Source of the DNA: Tenacibaculum sp. SG-28
GTDB taxonomy: Bacteria; Bacteroidota; Bacteroidia; Flavobacteriales; Flavobacteriaceae
Direction: 5' to 3'
DNA: 64,000 nucleotides
NCBI RefSeq assembly: GCF_002954385.1
Contig: NZ_MQVY01000006.1
Coordinates: forward strand, 40,201-104,200
Of this stretch, positions 18,450 to 26,922 are shown one piece after another. Both the position numbers and the translations under genes were made by a program. Each line of letters begins with the position of its first letter. Positions within the stretch are counted from its first letter, which is position 1. Below the pieces are notes generated by a model. It ran no database searches. It saw nothing but the letters and a program-made list of their open reading frames with translations, and had not been told where the DNA came from.

Positions 18450-18641
18450 TTACTTTTTTAAGGTTATTACTATTGCTTTCTTTGTTTCTATTTGTTGTAT
18501 TTTATTTAGTATTTTTCTCAAGTTTCTATTTAGTATCCAAGTGCTGTTTAATTCTGTTTCTGTTTTAGTGATTTTACCGTTTTGGTTAATGTGTATTTTT
18601 ATTTGAGAATATTTTTGTAGATACAGTAATACAACTTTCAT
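18450..18641 (-). CDS. small protein of unknown function
   Basis: A 63-residue protein if started at the ATG at 18641 (MKVVLLYLQKYSQIK); the frame could also start at 18662. It is basic, rich in Lys, Ile and Asn, and contains a strand-turn-strand (IKIHINQNGKITKTE) followed by a likely helix (LNRNLRKILNKIQQIE) and a final strand. It ends 3 bp before the lipoprotein start, a spacing that suggests translational coupling. No family recognised. Confidence 0.5.
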   Translation of the reverse strand: MKVVLLYLQKYSQIKIHINQNGKITKTETELNSTWILNRNLRKILNKIQQIETKKAIVITLKK

Positions 18642-18814
18642 AAATCTATTTTCTAAATACATAATATAGTAGTTTTGATACCCTAAATGTAGAAATGGAA
18701 AATGGTTAAATTTTCAGATATTTAGAATTCGTCACGATTAATTTAGAATTCGTTGTCGATACTATATAAGTCTTAAAATTTGAAAATTATTAGGGCACTA
18801 TTTAACCCTATATT

Positions 18815-21007
18815 TTAGTAACAGTCGGTAAGGATTTTATTATTTTTTTGTAGGCTTTCTATGGAAGTATTCAGTTCTTTTGTAGTTATCTCGTGTAATA
18901 CTTTAAGAATTTCGTTTTGCATTTTTACAGACCCACAAATCATAATATTTCCTTTTTTTTGTAGTGTGGAAATTATTAGATCTTTATTTTTAAGTACAGA
19001 ATCCTGTACGTATTCTTTTTTAGCATTTTCACGTGAATACGCAATATGTAACGAATTTAGTTGTTGTATCTCTAGCGCCTTTTCTATCGTTTCTCTGTAC
19101 AGGTTAAATGACTCTTTAGTTCTTCCTCCCCAAAATAAATGTATTTTAGTGCTTGGTTTCGCCGCATGTATCATCAATAAAAGGGCTATTCCAGTACCAT
19201 TAGAAATCAAAATAACTTCTTTGGAATTTTGTGGGAAATGAAAAGCCGTATTCTTTTTAATATAGGCTTTTACAGAACTGGATTTTTGTAATTCTGATAA
19301 ATAGGTAGAGCATATACCATACTCATGCTTTTTAATACTCAATAGTATATCCTTACCTATTTTGGCAATAGAATAAAGCCGCTCTACGCCATCTTTTTTT
19401 GGTCGAATTCCTAATAAGTCTCCTGATTGAAATTTTAATTTCCTCTCGGGTTTGAAACGAATTATAAAACTTTTATCGGTGTTAATTTCTGTTTTGGATA
19501 CTACCTTAAAACTATATTCCTTAGGTTTTTTTTCTACCATTGGTTGTACAGTAAATGTAGTGTCTGTTGCTGTATTGATAGCAGTATTCCATGCTGTAAA
19601 ACTCGCAAACGATTGGTTGTTTACTTTGTGCAATGGTAGAATACGAGAGAAGTTTTTGTTTTTCGCTAGCACGTTGTCAATTTCCAAAGCAAAAGCACAA
19701 TATTTAGGGTATGCAAGCGAACCGAAGCCAACTACAGCAAATTTAATGGTGTGATTTTGTGGTACAAGATTCATCTTTTCAATTGCTGTATTAGCATTAG
19801 AAGGTGCATCTCCATCCCCATAGGTGGCGGTTAAAACAAAAACATATTTGGCAGTTTTATACGTAGTGTAATTATTTAAGCTATCCATAAAGGGCTTTTG
19901 TTCTGTCGCTATCAAAGCATTATACAGCGACTTGGCAAAGGTAAATGTACTTCCAGTTTCTGATCCTACCAGTAGTATATAGTTGGCCTCCTCTTTTGAG
20001 TAGGTGTTTTTAATAGAAACTCTTTTTTTTATTCTATCGATCGTCATTACAAAGCCAGAATAGATAAAATAGAGTATGGCGAAACACGAGAGAAGTAATA
20101 TTAATGCCCAGACTAATGTGCCATCTCCAGTATGAAGAACGAAACTCCAATCTATTAATTTTTCAATTGTTGTCTTTGGTAAGCTGCTTATTTCTATTCC
20201 AGAATTTTGTTGTATTAATACTTCTTTATCGCGTAGTTTTAGGGTGAAATAATCTTCAGGATCCTCTGAAAAAGGAAACTCTAAACGCTGCAGCTGTTGC
20301 ATTGCTGTTGTTTGGAAAATAGTAAAATCTTTTCTTTGTTTATCGCTGCTGCTTGGGGGCGTCTTAGTTACTATTTTATGGCGTTTTTGGTCTTTTGGGA
20401 GTACTGCAAATTTATCTAAGGATAGGTAGATTCCAGTAACGGTTAGTATCACAATAGGAATACTTGTGATTCTTCCTATCGTTACGTGATAATATTGTTC
20501 GTTTTTCTCTTTTACTACTGTAGAGAAAAGATATCGTATACCGCCTTGCCTTTTGCAAATAAGCATAAAACCTGTACATGTTAAGAGTAATAGTAAAAAA
20601 GAAACAACTCCAACAATAATTCTTCCAGTTGATTTTAAAAATAATGAACGATGCAGTGTTGTGGCAAATTTAAAAATCGATTTTCTTTTTTCTAATTCGC
20701 CTATTTTTTCTCCGGTAAAAGGATTTATGTAAAAAGAAGTATTGCCTTCATTAGCATCTACAGCAGAAGCTTTTACGGTGTTGTTTTTTGCCAGCTCTAA
20801 AGTTATGATTTCATCATAATTTTTCTCTAATTTGGCAATAGTTTCTCCAATAGTAATAGTCTCTAAATTATCTATTGCATACGGAGATACTTCTTTAGAA
20901 ATAGGTTCTAGCGCTAGAATTATTCCAGTTATAGCAGCAATAGTTATAAAAAGGAAAGAAGATATAGCCAAAGTTAGGTGGCTATATCTCCATATTGAAA
21001 GTGTCAT
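18815..21007 (-). CDS. PepSY-flavodoxin-FAD/NAD(P)H reductase fusion
   Basis: A 730-residue inner-membrane oxidoreductase. Residues 1-330 are a PepSY-associated membrane region with about four helices (first about 10-30; others near 132-152, 175-195 and 300-325). Flavodoxin domain follows at about 345-480 (LLVGSETGSTFTFAKSLY, FVLTATYGDGDAPSN). A ferredoxin-reductase-like module occupies 500-730 (VERLYSIAK for FAD, LISNGTGIALLLMIHA for NAD(P)H). Such fusions transfer electrons from NAD(P)H through FMN/FAD across the membrane and are associated with iron or heme reduction. It ends the minus-strand operon that faces the heme receptor, which supports a ferric/heme reductase role. The direct substrate is inferred. 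Confidence 0.85.
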   Translation of the reverse strand: MTLSIWRYSHLTLAISSFLFITIAAITGIILALEPISKEVSPYAIDNLETITIGETIAKLEKNYDEIITLELAKNNTVKASAVDANEGNTSFYINPFTGEKIGELEKRKSIFKFATTLHRSLFLKSTGRIIVGVVSFLLLLLTCTGFMLICKRQGGIRYLFSTVVKEKNEQYYHVTIGRITSIPIVILTVTGIYLSLDKFAVLPKDQKRHKIVTKTPPSSSDKQRKDFTIFQTTAMQQLQRLEFPFSEDPEDYFTLKLRDKEVLIQQNSGIEISSLPKTTIEKLIDWSFVLHTGDGTLVWALILLLSCFAILYFIYSGFVMTIDRIKKRVSIKNTYSKEEANYILLVGSETGSTFTFAKSLYNALIATEQKPFMDSLNNYTTYKTAKYVFVLTATYGDGDAPSNANTAIEKMNLVPQNHTIKFAVVGFGSLAYPKYCAFALEIDNVLAKNKNFSRILPLHKVNNQSFASFTAWNTAINTATDTTFTVQPMVEKKPKEYSFKVVSKTEINTDKSFIIRFKPERKLKFQSGDLLGIRPKKDGVERLYSIAKIGKDILLSIKKHEYGICSTYLSELQKSSSVKAYIKKNTAFHFPQNSKEVILISNGTGIALLLMIHAAKPSTKIHLFWGGRTKESFNLYRETIEKALEIQQLNSLHIAYSRENAKKEYVQDSVLKNKDLIISTLQKKGNIMICGSVKMQNEILKVLHEITTKELNTSIESLQKNNKILTDCY

Positions 21008-21019
21008 ATACGTACAATC

Positions 21020-21511
21020 TTATTGTGGTAATAATCGTATGTAACGAATAAAGCCTTTTCCTTCCACTTTATTCTTAATGTTTTCTGAGGTTAACTCAAA
21101 TTCAATATCGTCTTTATAGTATTCTTGATCTTCAACTGCAGATTCAAAACGAATACGATATCCAGCGTCTATTTTATTTTCATCGATAGAAAGTATGCTA
21201 ATAGTTCGGTTACCCCCACTAATTGTAGCTCCTGTAATAGCGTCAATATCTGTTCGTTTTTTTCCATAAAAGTTCCACCATTCTGTGATGTCTGAATACC
21301 ACTCATCGTCATCCCCTTGCACATAAAGCGTTTCTACATATTTTCCATCTTTAATTAAAGATATGACAACATAAGCTCCTTCACCCGTATAATTCTTCAT
21401 CTGAATCATACACTTAAACGTTTTACTTTCGGTAATGGTATTGAAACTGCAGAGACCCAAAACCAATATACAAACTAAAAAAATAGTTTTTATTACATTG
21501 TTTGCTTTCAT
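21020..21511 (-). CDS. DUF2271 family exported protein
   Basis: A 163-residue protein with a signal peptide (about 1-22). The mature part matches the DUF2271 family: FKCMIQMKNYTGEGAYVVIS, DDEWYSDITEWW, and DAITGATISGGNRTIS, which resembles the flavin-attachment loop of FMN-binding domains although this family is distinct. DUF2271 proteins often neighbour PepSY reductases and TonB receptors in iron/heme loci, as here, and are predicted periplasmic. It lies 12 bp upstream of the reductase gene and 2 bp after the ankyrin gene. A part in the electron path to imported iron or heme is inference. Confidence 0.8.
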   Translation of the reverse strand: MKANNVIKTIFLVCILVLGLCSFNTITESKTFKCMIQMKNYTGEGAYVVISLIKDGKYVETLYVQGDDDEWYSDITEWWNFYGKKRTDIDAITGATISGGNRTISILSIDENKIDAGYRIRFESAVEDQEYYKDDIEFELTSENIKNKVEGKGFIRYIRLLPQ

Positions 21512-21513
21512 AT

Positions 21514-23007
21514 TTATTTTAAAAATGTTAGGTCTATATTTTGAGCATTTAATTGCTCATTTTCTTTTGCTAAATCGAATACGTTTTCACCAAAACTAGT
21601 TACCATTGTTTTGTCAGCACCGATACTTAAAAGATAGTTTACAACAGTAAGATCTTTTGCTTGCATGACTGCTTTATGCAAAACCGTTAATCCGTCACTA
21701 TTTATCGCATTTACATCGATCCCCATTGCATGAATTTCTTTTAATAAGGCGATACTGTTTTTTTCTAATCCGATATGAAAAAGTGTATTTGCATTATGCT
21801 GAACTTCTTTCATTGGAACACCTTTCGCTATCAAAGCTGATTTTTTATCCTGAAAATCCTTTGGTTTTTGAGCATTGTAGCCGTGCACAAGATAGTACGC
21901 GAGAGAATTTCCTTTCTGGTCCTTTACGTTTGTTTTAGCACCTTGTTTTAATAGATAAGAAACCACATCCATACTATTTCGCTCGATAGCGTTTGATATG
22001 GCAGTTTTTCCCTGTTTGTTTTGGTGATTAATATCGGTATTGTCATCTATTAATAAGGTTATGACCTCTAAAGAGTTTACGCTTGAGGCATTTAACAATG
22101 GAGTGTTTCCATCGATATCTTCTTGATTAATATTTGTACCTTTCTCTATGAAATAGGCAATAGTCTCTTTATCTTTATTTGCATATGCTATATTGTGCAA
22201 CGGTGTTTTACCTTGCTTGTTTACGATATTAGGTGCTACACCAAGTGCTTCTAGTTCTTTATAAAAAGACAATAGATTGTATCCTTTTCTTGCGCGTTGT
22301 GTTGCCATAAACATAGCATTTCCTCCATTGTTATTTAGGCCTTTGTAAGGAACTCCTGCTGCAATTAATTCTTTAAGTATGGCACTGTTTCCATTTTTAG
22401 TACCGTAATTAAAAGCTCCGTTACCGTCATTGTCTTTGCTGGATAAGCGCAGGCCTTTTTCGGTAAAATAGTCGAGCATTTTGAGATCATTTAAATGCGG
22501 CATTATAAGTAAAAGAGCGTTCGCACCATGATCATCTGTTTCGGTTATGCTGCTTCCATTTTCCAAACATAAATCGTATACTTTTGTGTTTTTCTGTCCT
22601 GTTGCAGCAGCAAAAGTAAGTACCGAATACCCATGGGAATCTTTAAGGTCCATTCTCGCATTTTTTCCAATTAAATATTCCATAAGGGCAACATTACCCT
22701 TGTAGGCTGCCCAGAATACATAAGTTCTTTTATCATGCGTAATTTTATCAATTGGATTCCCTTCTAAGGATAACAAATAATGAATCGAACTATTCGGTGC
22801 TTCTTCTAATATTGCATATCCAACTGCATCGAAGGCATATCTATTTAATGCTGTTGGATCATTTCCTTCAGAGATTTTTGTTTTTATCGTTGCAATAGAC
22901 GGGGCTGTTTTCCAGAATGCTCGGTCTAGAAAAATATTTTTATCCTGTGCATTCAATTTCATTAAAAAAAGAAGGGGCAAAACAAAAAGTAACTTTTTAG
23001 TATACAT
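21514..23007 (-). CDS. exported ankyrin-repeat protein
   Basis: A 497-residue protein with the start at 23007 (MYTKKLLFVLPLLFLMKLNAQ, a signal peptide); an upstream ATG at 23037 would only disturb the signal. The mature part is built of about twelve ankyrin repeats (for example DGNTPLLNASSVNSLEVITL, QGKTAISNAIERNSMDVVSY, DGLTVLHKAVMQAKDLTVV). Ankyrin stacks are protein-binding scaffolds. A periplasmic ankyrin protein beside a catalase or redox gene is known in other bacteria (AnkB type), where it protects against oxidants; here the neighbour is a heme-linked reductase. Partner unknown. Confidence 0.85.
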   Translation of the reverse strand: MYTKKLLFVLPLLFLMKLNAQDKNIFLDRAFWKTAPSIATIKTKISEGNDPTALNRYAFDAVGYAILEEAPNSSIHYLLSLEGNPIDKITHDKRTYVFWAAYKGNVALMEYLIGKNARMDLKDSHGYSVLTFAAATGQKNTKVYDLCLENGSSITETDDHGANALLLIMPHLNDLKMLDYFTEKGLRLSSKDNDGNGAFNYGTKNGNSAILKELIAAGVPYKGLNNNGGNAMFMATQRARKGYNLLSFYKELEALGVAPNIVNKQGKTPLHNIAYANKDKETIAYFIEKGTNINQEDIDGNTPLLNASSVNSLEVITLLIDDNTDINHQNKQGKTAISNAIERNSMDVVSYLLKQGAKTNVKDQKGNSLAYYLVHGYNAQKPKDFQDKKSALIAKGVPMKEVQHNANTLFHIGLEKNSIALLKEIHAMGIDVNAINSDGLTVLHKAVMQAKDLTVVNYLLSIGADKTMVTSFGENVFDLAKENEQLNAQNIDLTFLK

Positions 23008-23045
23008 AAAATTTTCAATTTGTGGAAACATCAACATTTAATCAT

Positions 23046-23951
23046 TTATTTCTTAACAAAAGATTCTATAATTTCATTTATTTCCTCTTCTTTTTCAATT
23101 TTATCCGAGAACAAGTACTTGTATAGAGGTTTATTTTCAACTTTTTTCTCTAGTGAAAGGTCAGTATTTCTACCGTAAACTTTATCCCATTTATTTCTAA
23201 CAATTTCCCACTTTTTTTCATTTTTTACCCACCAGTCTGCAGCTCCTTTACATCTACTATCTGGTACTCTAACATAGGTGTTATACCCTTTTTCAACCGC
23301 TAATACAAAATCTTTTTCCCCGGGTTTTCGAATAACTTTTTTATTGTCTTGGTCATGCAACCAACCATACGCTGTAATTTCTTGTCTGTTTCCCCTAACG
23401 GTTATGTTGTAGTCGCTTCTTTTGGTGTATTCTCTTCGAGGTAACGGAGCGTCGGTAGTGTTTTCCCAATAACTTTTTCCATCTACATGCACCCAAGATC
23501 CAGAGCCTTCATATCTGGGGCTATCGTCTACTTGGAATACTTTTTGGGTCCATTGTTTTTTTACAGCTGATTTTGGTTTGTGCTCAAACTTCCAATTGTT
23601 ATCTCCATTGTACATATAAAAGTCTTCGTTTTGAAATATCCAATCTTGTCTCCAATGTTTTACGATGTATGGGTTATCCGGGCTTCCTACTTGTAATAAA
23701 TGCTGAATTGAAATTTTGTTATTTTCATCTGTTACTAATTGTGCCCACTCCAAGCCTTTATCTGTTTTCGTTTTGGAAGGTTGGTATAGCGAATCTTTAC
23801 TGTAATTGAAAGTTTCGGTAAAGTTAAAAGTTACTTCAAAACAACCACACATTTGCTTGATGGCTTCTCTATCTTTTTTCTTCTTGCTTTGTCCGTAGGA
23901 TACATGGATAAGACCCATTGCTACCAAGCCTAATAAAAGTGCTTTTTTCAT
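23046..23951 (-). CDS. DUF6607 family exported protein
   Basis: A 301-residue protein with a signal peptide (residues 1-20, VSYGQ). Notable segments are MCGCFEVTFNFTETFNYSKD near residue 34, then HWRQDWIFQNEDFYMYNG and a Trp-rich middle (GSGSWVHVDGKSYWENTTD) and RCKGAADWWVKNEKKW. This fits the Bacteroidota DUF6607 family, whose function is not established. The early HWRQDW...Y.Y pattern faintly recalls CpeT/CpcT lipocalin-like proteins that handle bilins, but that comparison is by eye only. It is the first gene of the operon facing the heme receptor, with a TATTTTTG box (23982-23989) about 30 bp upstream on its strand. Confidence 0.7.
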   Translation of the reverse strand: MKKALLLGLVAMGLIHVSYGQSKKKKDREAIKQMCGCFEVTFNFTETFNYSKDSLYQPSKTKTDKGLEWAQLVTDENNKISIQHLLQVGSPDNPYIVKHWRQDWIFQNEDFYMYNGDNNWKFEHKPKSAVKKQWTQKVFQVDDSPRYEGSGSWVHVDGKSYWENTTDAPLPRREYTKRSDYNITVRGNRQEITAYGWLHDQDNKKVIRKPGEKDFVLAVEKGYNTYVRVPDSRCKGAADWWVKNEKKWEIVRNKWDKVYGRNTDLSLEKKVENKPLYKYLFSDKIEKEEEINEIIESFVKK

Positions 23952-23993
23952 TCTGTATTTATTTAAGTTTTAAATTTTTTACAAAAATATAAA

Positions 23994-24014
23994 TTTTATT
24001 AAGAATGAATAAAA
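23994..24014. promoter_or_regulatory. candidate operator in the heme-locus divergent promoter
   Basis: A perfect 7-7-7 inverted repeat, TTTTATT-aagaatg-AATAAAA, lies between the promoter boxes of the two divergent transcripts, ten bases before the plus-strand TATATTTG box. A regulator such as Fur bound here could control both sides. The AT-rich composition makes chance palindromes fairly likely. Confidence 0.35.
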
Positions 24015-24023
24015 ATAATACTA

Positions 24024-24031
24024 TATATTTG
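24024..24031 (+). promoter_or_regulatory. -7 promoter box of the heme receptor gene
   Basis: TATATTTG matches TAnnTTTG exactly and lies 16 bp upstream of the receptor ATG at 24048. No clear -33 TTG precedes it, which fits a promoter that needs an activator or is governed by the nearby inverted repeat. Confidence 0.5.
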
Positions 24032-24047
24032 CCGAAAATTATTAAGA

Positions 24048-26163
24048 ATGTTTCTAAATAGAAGTTTGCTTTTTGTTGTTGGGTTGGTTAACGTTTGTCT
24101 TTTTTCACAAGAAAAAAGATAGAATAGCTAACGATACCATTAGCAATACATCTTTAGACGAAGTAGTTGTTACCGCCACAAGGTCACCAAGGCAATTGTC
24201 TTCTCTACCAATGCCAGTTACCTTAATTTCTAAAAAACAACTACAGCAAGCAGGTTCTGTTCGCTTGCGAGATATTTTATTAGAACAGGCAGGTATCGTA
24301 ATGGTAAAAGATAATGGGAATTCAGAGGGAGTTCAAATGCAAGGTATTGCTGCCGATTATATCCTTATTTTGATAGATGGTCTACCAATTGTAGGGCGAA
24401 CTGCAGGAAACATTGATTTAAATAAACTAACGGTTAATAACATAAAACAAATTGAAATTGTAAAGGGCCCTGCGTCATCCTTATACGGTTCCGAGGCTAT
24501 GGGAGGAGTTATCAATATAATCACAGAGCAACCTACTACAGATAGGATAAAAAGTTCCTTCAGTATACTAACAAGAGGAGGAGCTATGAACGAGCTAGAT
24601 ATTAATGCCAATACTATGGCTAAATTAGATAGGCTTAGTTTTGTAGCAGGAATTAATTTGAATTCTAGTGGAGGTTTTGATTTAACAACAGAAACTCCAG
24701 AAAATAGAACAATGTATCCGTATCAAAACTATACTGGAAATCTACGATTAGGATATACTTTCTCGCAACATTTAGAGGCGTTTGTTTCTGGAAGATTATA
24801 CCATCAAGAACAGAATACACCGTTTTCGGATAACTTAGAAACAGATTGGAATTGGAATACGATGTTCAAACATACTATTTCTGATACTTGGAGCTTTGAT
24901 TATACATTTTACGCTACCAGAAATAAAACGGAGAGTGTATTCAATGGTGAAACGGCATTGTATAATAGGAGTTTGTTGCGACCGGAGATTAAAACAACTT
25001 TGTCGGTTTCTGATCGCGCTACGCTAATTGCAGGTTTAGGTGCAAATTATGACGCTTTAGCGAGAACCTCTTTTGAAAGTGAAAAAAACTACGAGGCATA
25101 TTATGTTTTCGGGCAATATGACTTTAATCCTCTAGAAAAATTAAATGTTGTTATCGGTGCAAGATTTGATAGCCATAATGCCTATGAATCTGCCTTTTCC
25201 CCAAAGCTCTCTACACGCTATGAAATTACCGATTGGCTTAGCACACGTGGATCTGTTGGGTATGGATTCAAAGCACCTGATTTTAGACAGTTGTATTTTA
25301 ACTTTAGAAACACGTCTAGTGGTTATGTGGTGTTTGGCACAGAAACGATACATGATTTGTATGCAGGGAATGAAAGCATAGAGTATCTTCAGAAGCAGCT
25401 AAAACCGGAAAGCTCTATAGGATATAATTTTGGTTTTCAAATACAACCACTAAACAATCTCTCTCTTAATCTTAATGTATTTAGAAATGATATTCAAAAC
25501 CTCATAGATACTTATGAAGTGAATGAATTTTTAAAAGACGCATATGTCACAGAATTACATGCAGAAGAAATTGGTTTGGGTAAGGGAACACGTATTTTTT
25601 CTTACAGAAATATAAACAAGGTATATACTCAAGGGGTAGAAGTAAAAGTAAATTATAAAATTAATGATAATTTCAAAATCCTTGGAGGGTATCAATATTT
25701 GGATACTGGAGATAAAGAAGAGGAGAAATTAATAGAATCAGGAACTGTTTTTGTAGAGACCGATGTGTCTGATGTTAAACTCACGCTTTTCGATTACTTT
25801 GGATTGCGAAATCGATCAAAGCATACAGGAAATATAAAGCTGTTCTACGACAATTATGAACATAAATTTTCTGCTAATGTACGTGCTTTATACCGAAGTA
25901 AGTACGCGATAGCTGATACCAATAATAGCAGGGGTATTATCGATAAATACGATACGTTTGTATCGGGTAATTTACAAATAAATGCTGTTGTAGAAAAAGA
26001 ATTGTACTCTCTGTTCAAGCTTCAATTTGGTGTAGACAATATCGGTAACGAAACAGGTTCCTCTAATGCTGATGTTGATGCTTTTCAAGTTGGAGGAGTT
26101 GTCAACGATGCTGTGCTATTATTAGGGAGAACCTTTTATGGACGTGTAACCTTTAATTTTTAA
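24048..26163 (+). CDS. TonB-dependent heme/siderophore receptor, frameshifted after the signal peptide
   Basis: The signal peptide MFLNRSLLFVVGLVNVCLFS starts at 24048 but is out of frame with the mature receptor. An A6 run at 24112-24117 holds one base too many; with A5 the protein reads ...FSQEKDRIANDTISNT without a break, about 704 residues. The mature part has a TonB-box-like DEVVVTATR, a plug domain (VRLRDILLEQAGIVM, VKGPASSLYGSEAMGGVINI) and a 22-strand barrel ending GRTFYGRVTFNF. The HmuY-like lipoprotein gene follows 30 bp downstream, so this is most likely an HmuR-type heme receptor. The frameshift may be a sequencing error or, less likely, a slippage switch. Confidence 0.85.
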
Positions 26164-26193
26164 CTATAATATCAAAATAAAAATCAAAACAAA

Positions 26194-26811
26194 ATGAAAA
26201 AAATAACCTTAACATTATTCGCGATAACAGCAATGATTTTTACGTCGTGTAGCGATGAAGAAACAACACCATCAGATCCTGTTGAATCGGTAACGATTAG
26301 TAATTTATACGCTCCTCAGGTATCGGATTACACCCAAAACCCTCCGGTTATCAGTGGTGAATTTACTAAGTTTAGCTTCAAAGAAGGGACAAGTGTTACT
26401 GGTGAAGATTGGGATATTGCTTTTAGAGGAACTATGATTTTAGTAAACGGTGGAGGAATGATTGGCCTAACGGATGAGCCACAACGTTCTGGAGATGGTT
26501 CTTTAGCTATTGTTAACGATACTTTTGCAAATGTAATCGAAGCACCAATAGACACTGACTTTGCGCAAGACGCATCAGGTACTTTTGCGCTTCCACACGG
26601 ATCGGGTAATGGCTGGTACACTTATGAAAATGGTGTAATTTCTAGAATTGCTGGAAAGGTATTTGTGATAAAAACCATGGATGGTAATTACGCTAAAATG
26701 AGTATAAAAAGCTATTACAAAGACAACGACCCATCTGTTAGAGAAAACGCGAGATATTACACATTTGATTATGTATACAACCCCAATACGGGGGATAAAA
26801 ATCTTCAGTAA
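26194..26811 (+). CDS. HmuY-like heme-binding lipoprotein
   Basis: A 205-residue lipoprotein with the lipobox cysteine at 19 (MIFTSCSDEE). The mature domain fits the HmuY family: FTKFSFKEGTSVTGEDWDIAFRG is the conserved opening, followed by a glycine-rich loop (ILVNGGGMIGL), GNGWYTYENG, and KVFVIKTMDGNYAKMSIKSYY. HmuY of Porphyromonas binds heme at the surface and hands it to the receptor HmuR. The heme-ligating residues vary in the family and I cannot assign them by eye. Location 30 bp behind the TonB receptor supports a two-gene heme uptake unit. Confidence 0.85.
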   Translation: MKKITLTLFAITAMIFTSCSDEETTPSDPVESVTISNLYAPQVSDYTQNPPVISGEFTKFSFKEGTSVTGEDWDIAFRGTMILVNGGGMIGLTDEPQRSGDGSLAIVNDTFANVIEAPIDTDFAQDASGTFALPHGSGNGWYTYENGVISRIAGKVFVIKTMDGNYAKMSIKSYYKDNDPSVRENARYYTFDYVYNPNTGDKNLQ

Positions 26812-26922
26812 ATATATTTATTGAATTTTGTTAGTTTTTGTTACGTTGAACAGCTTAATTCCTTGTAGAATTAGGCTGTTCTTTTTTACTATCTCATTTG
26901 TGCTATTTGGTAATACTGATAG

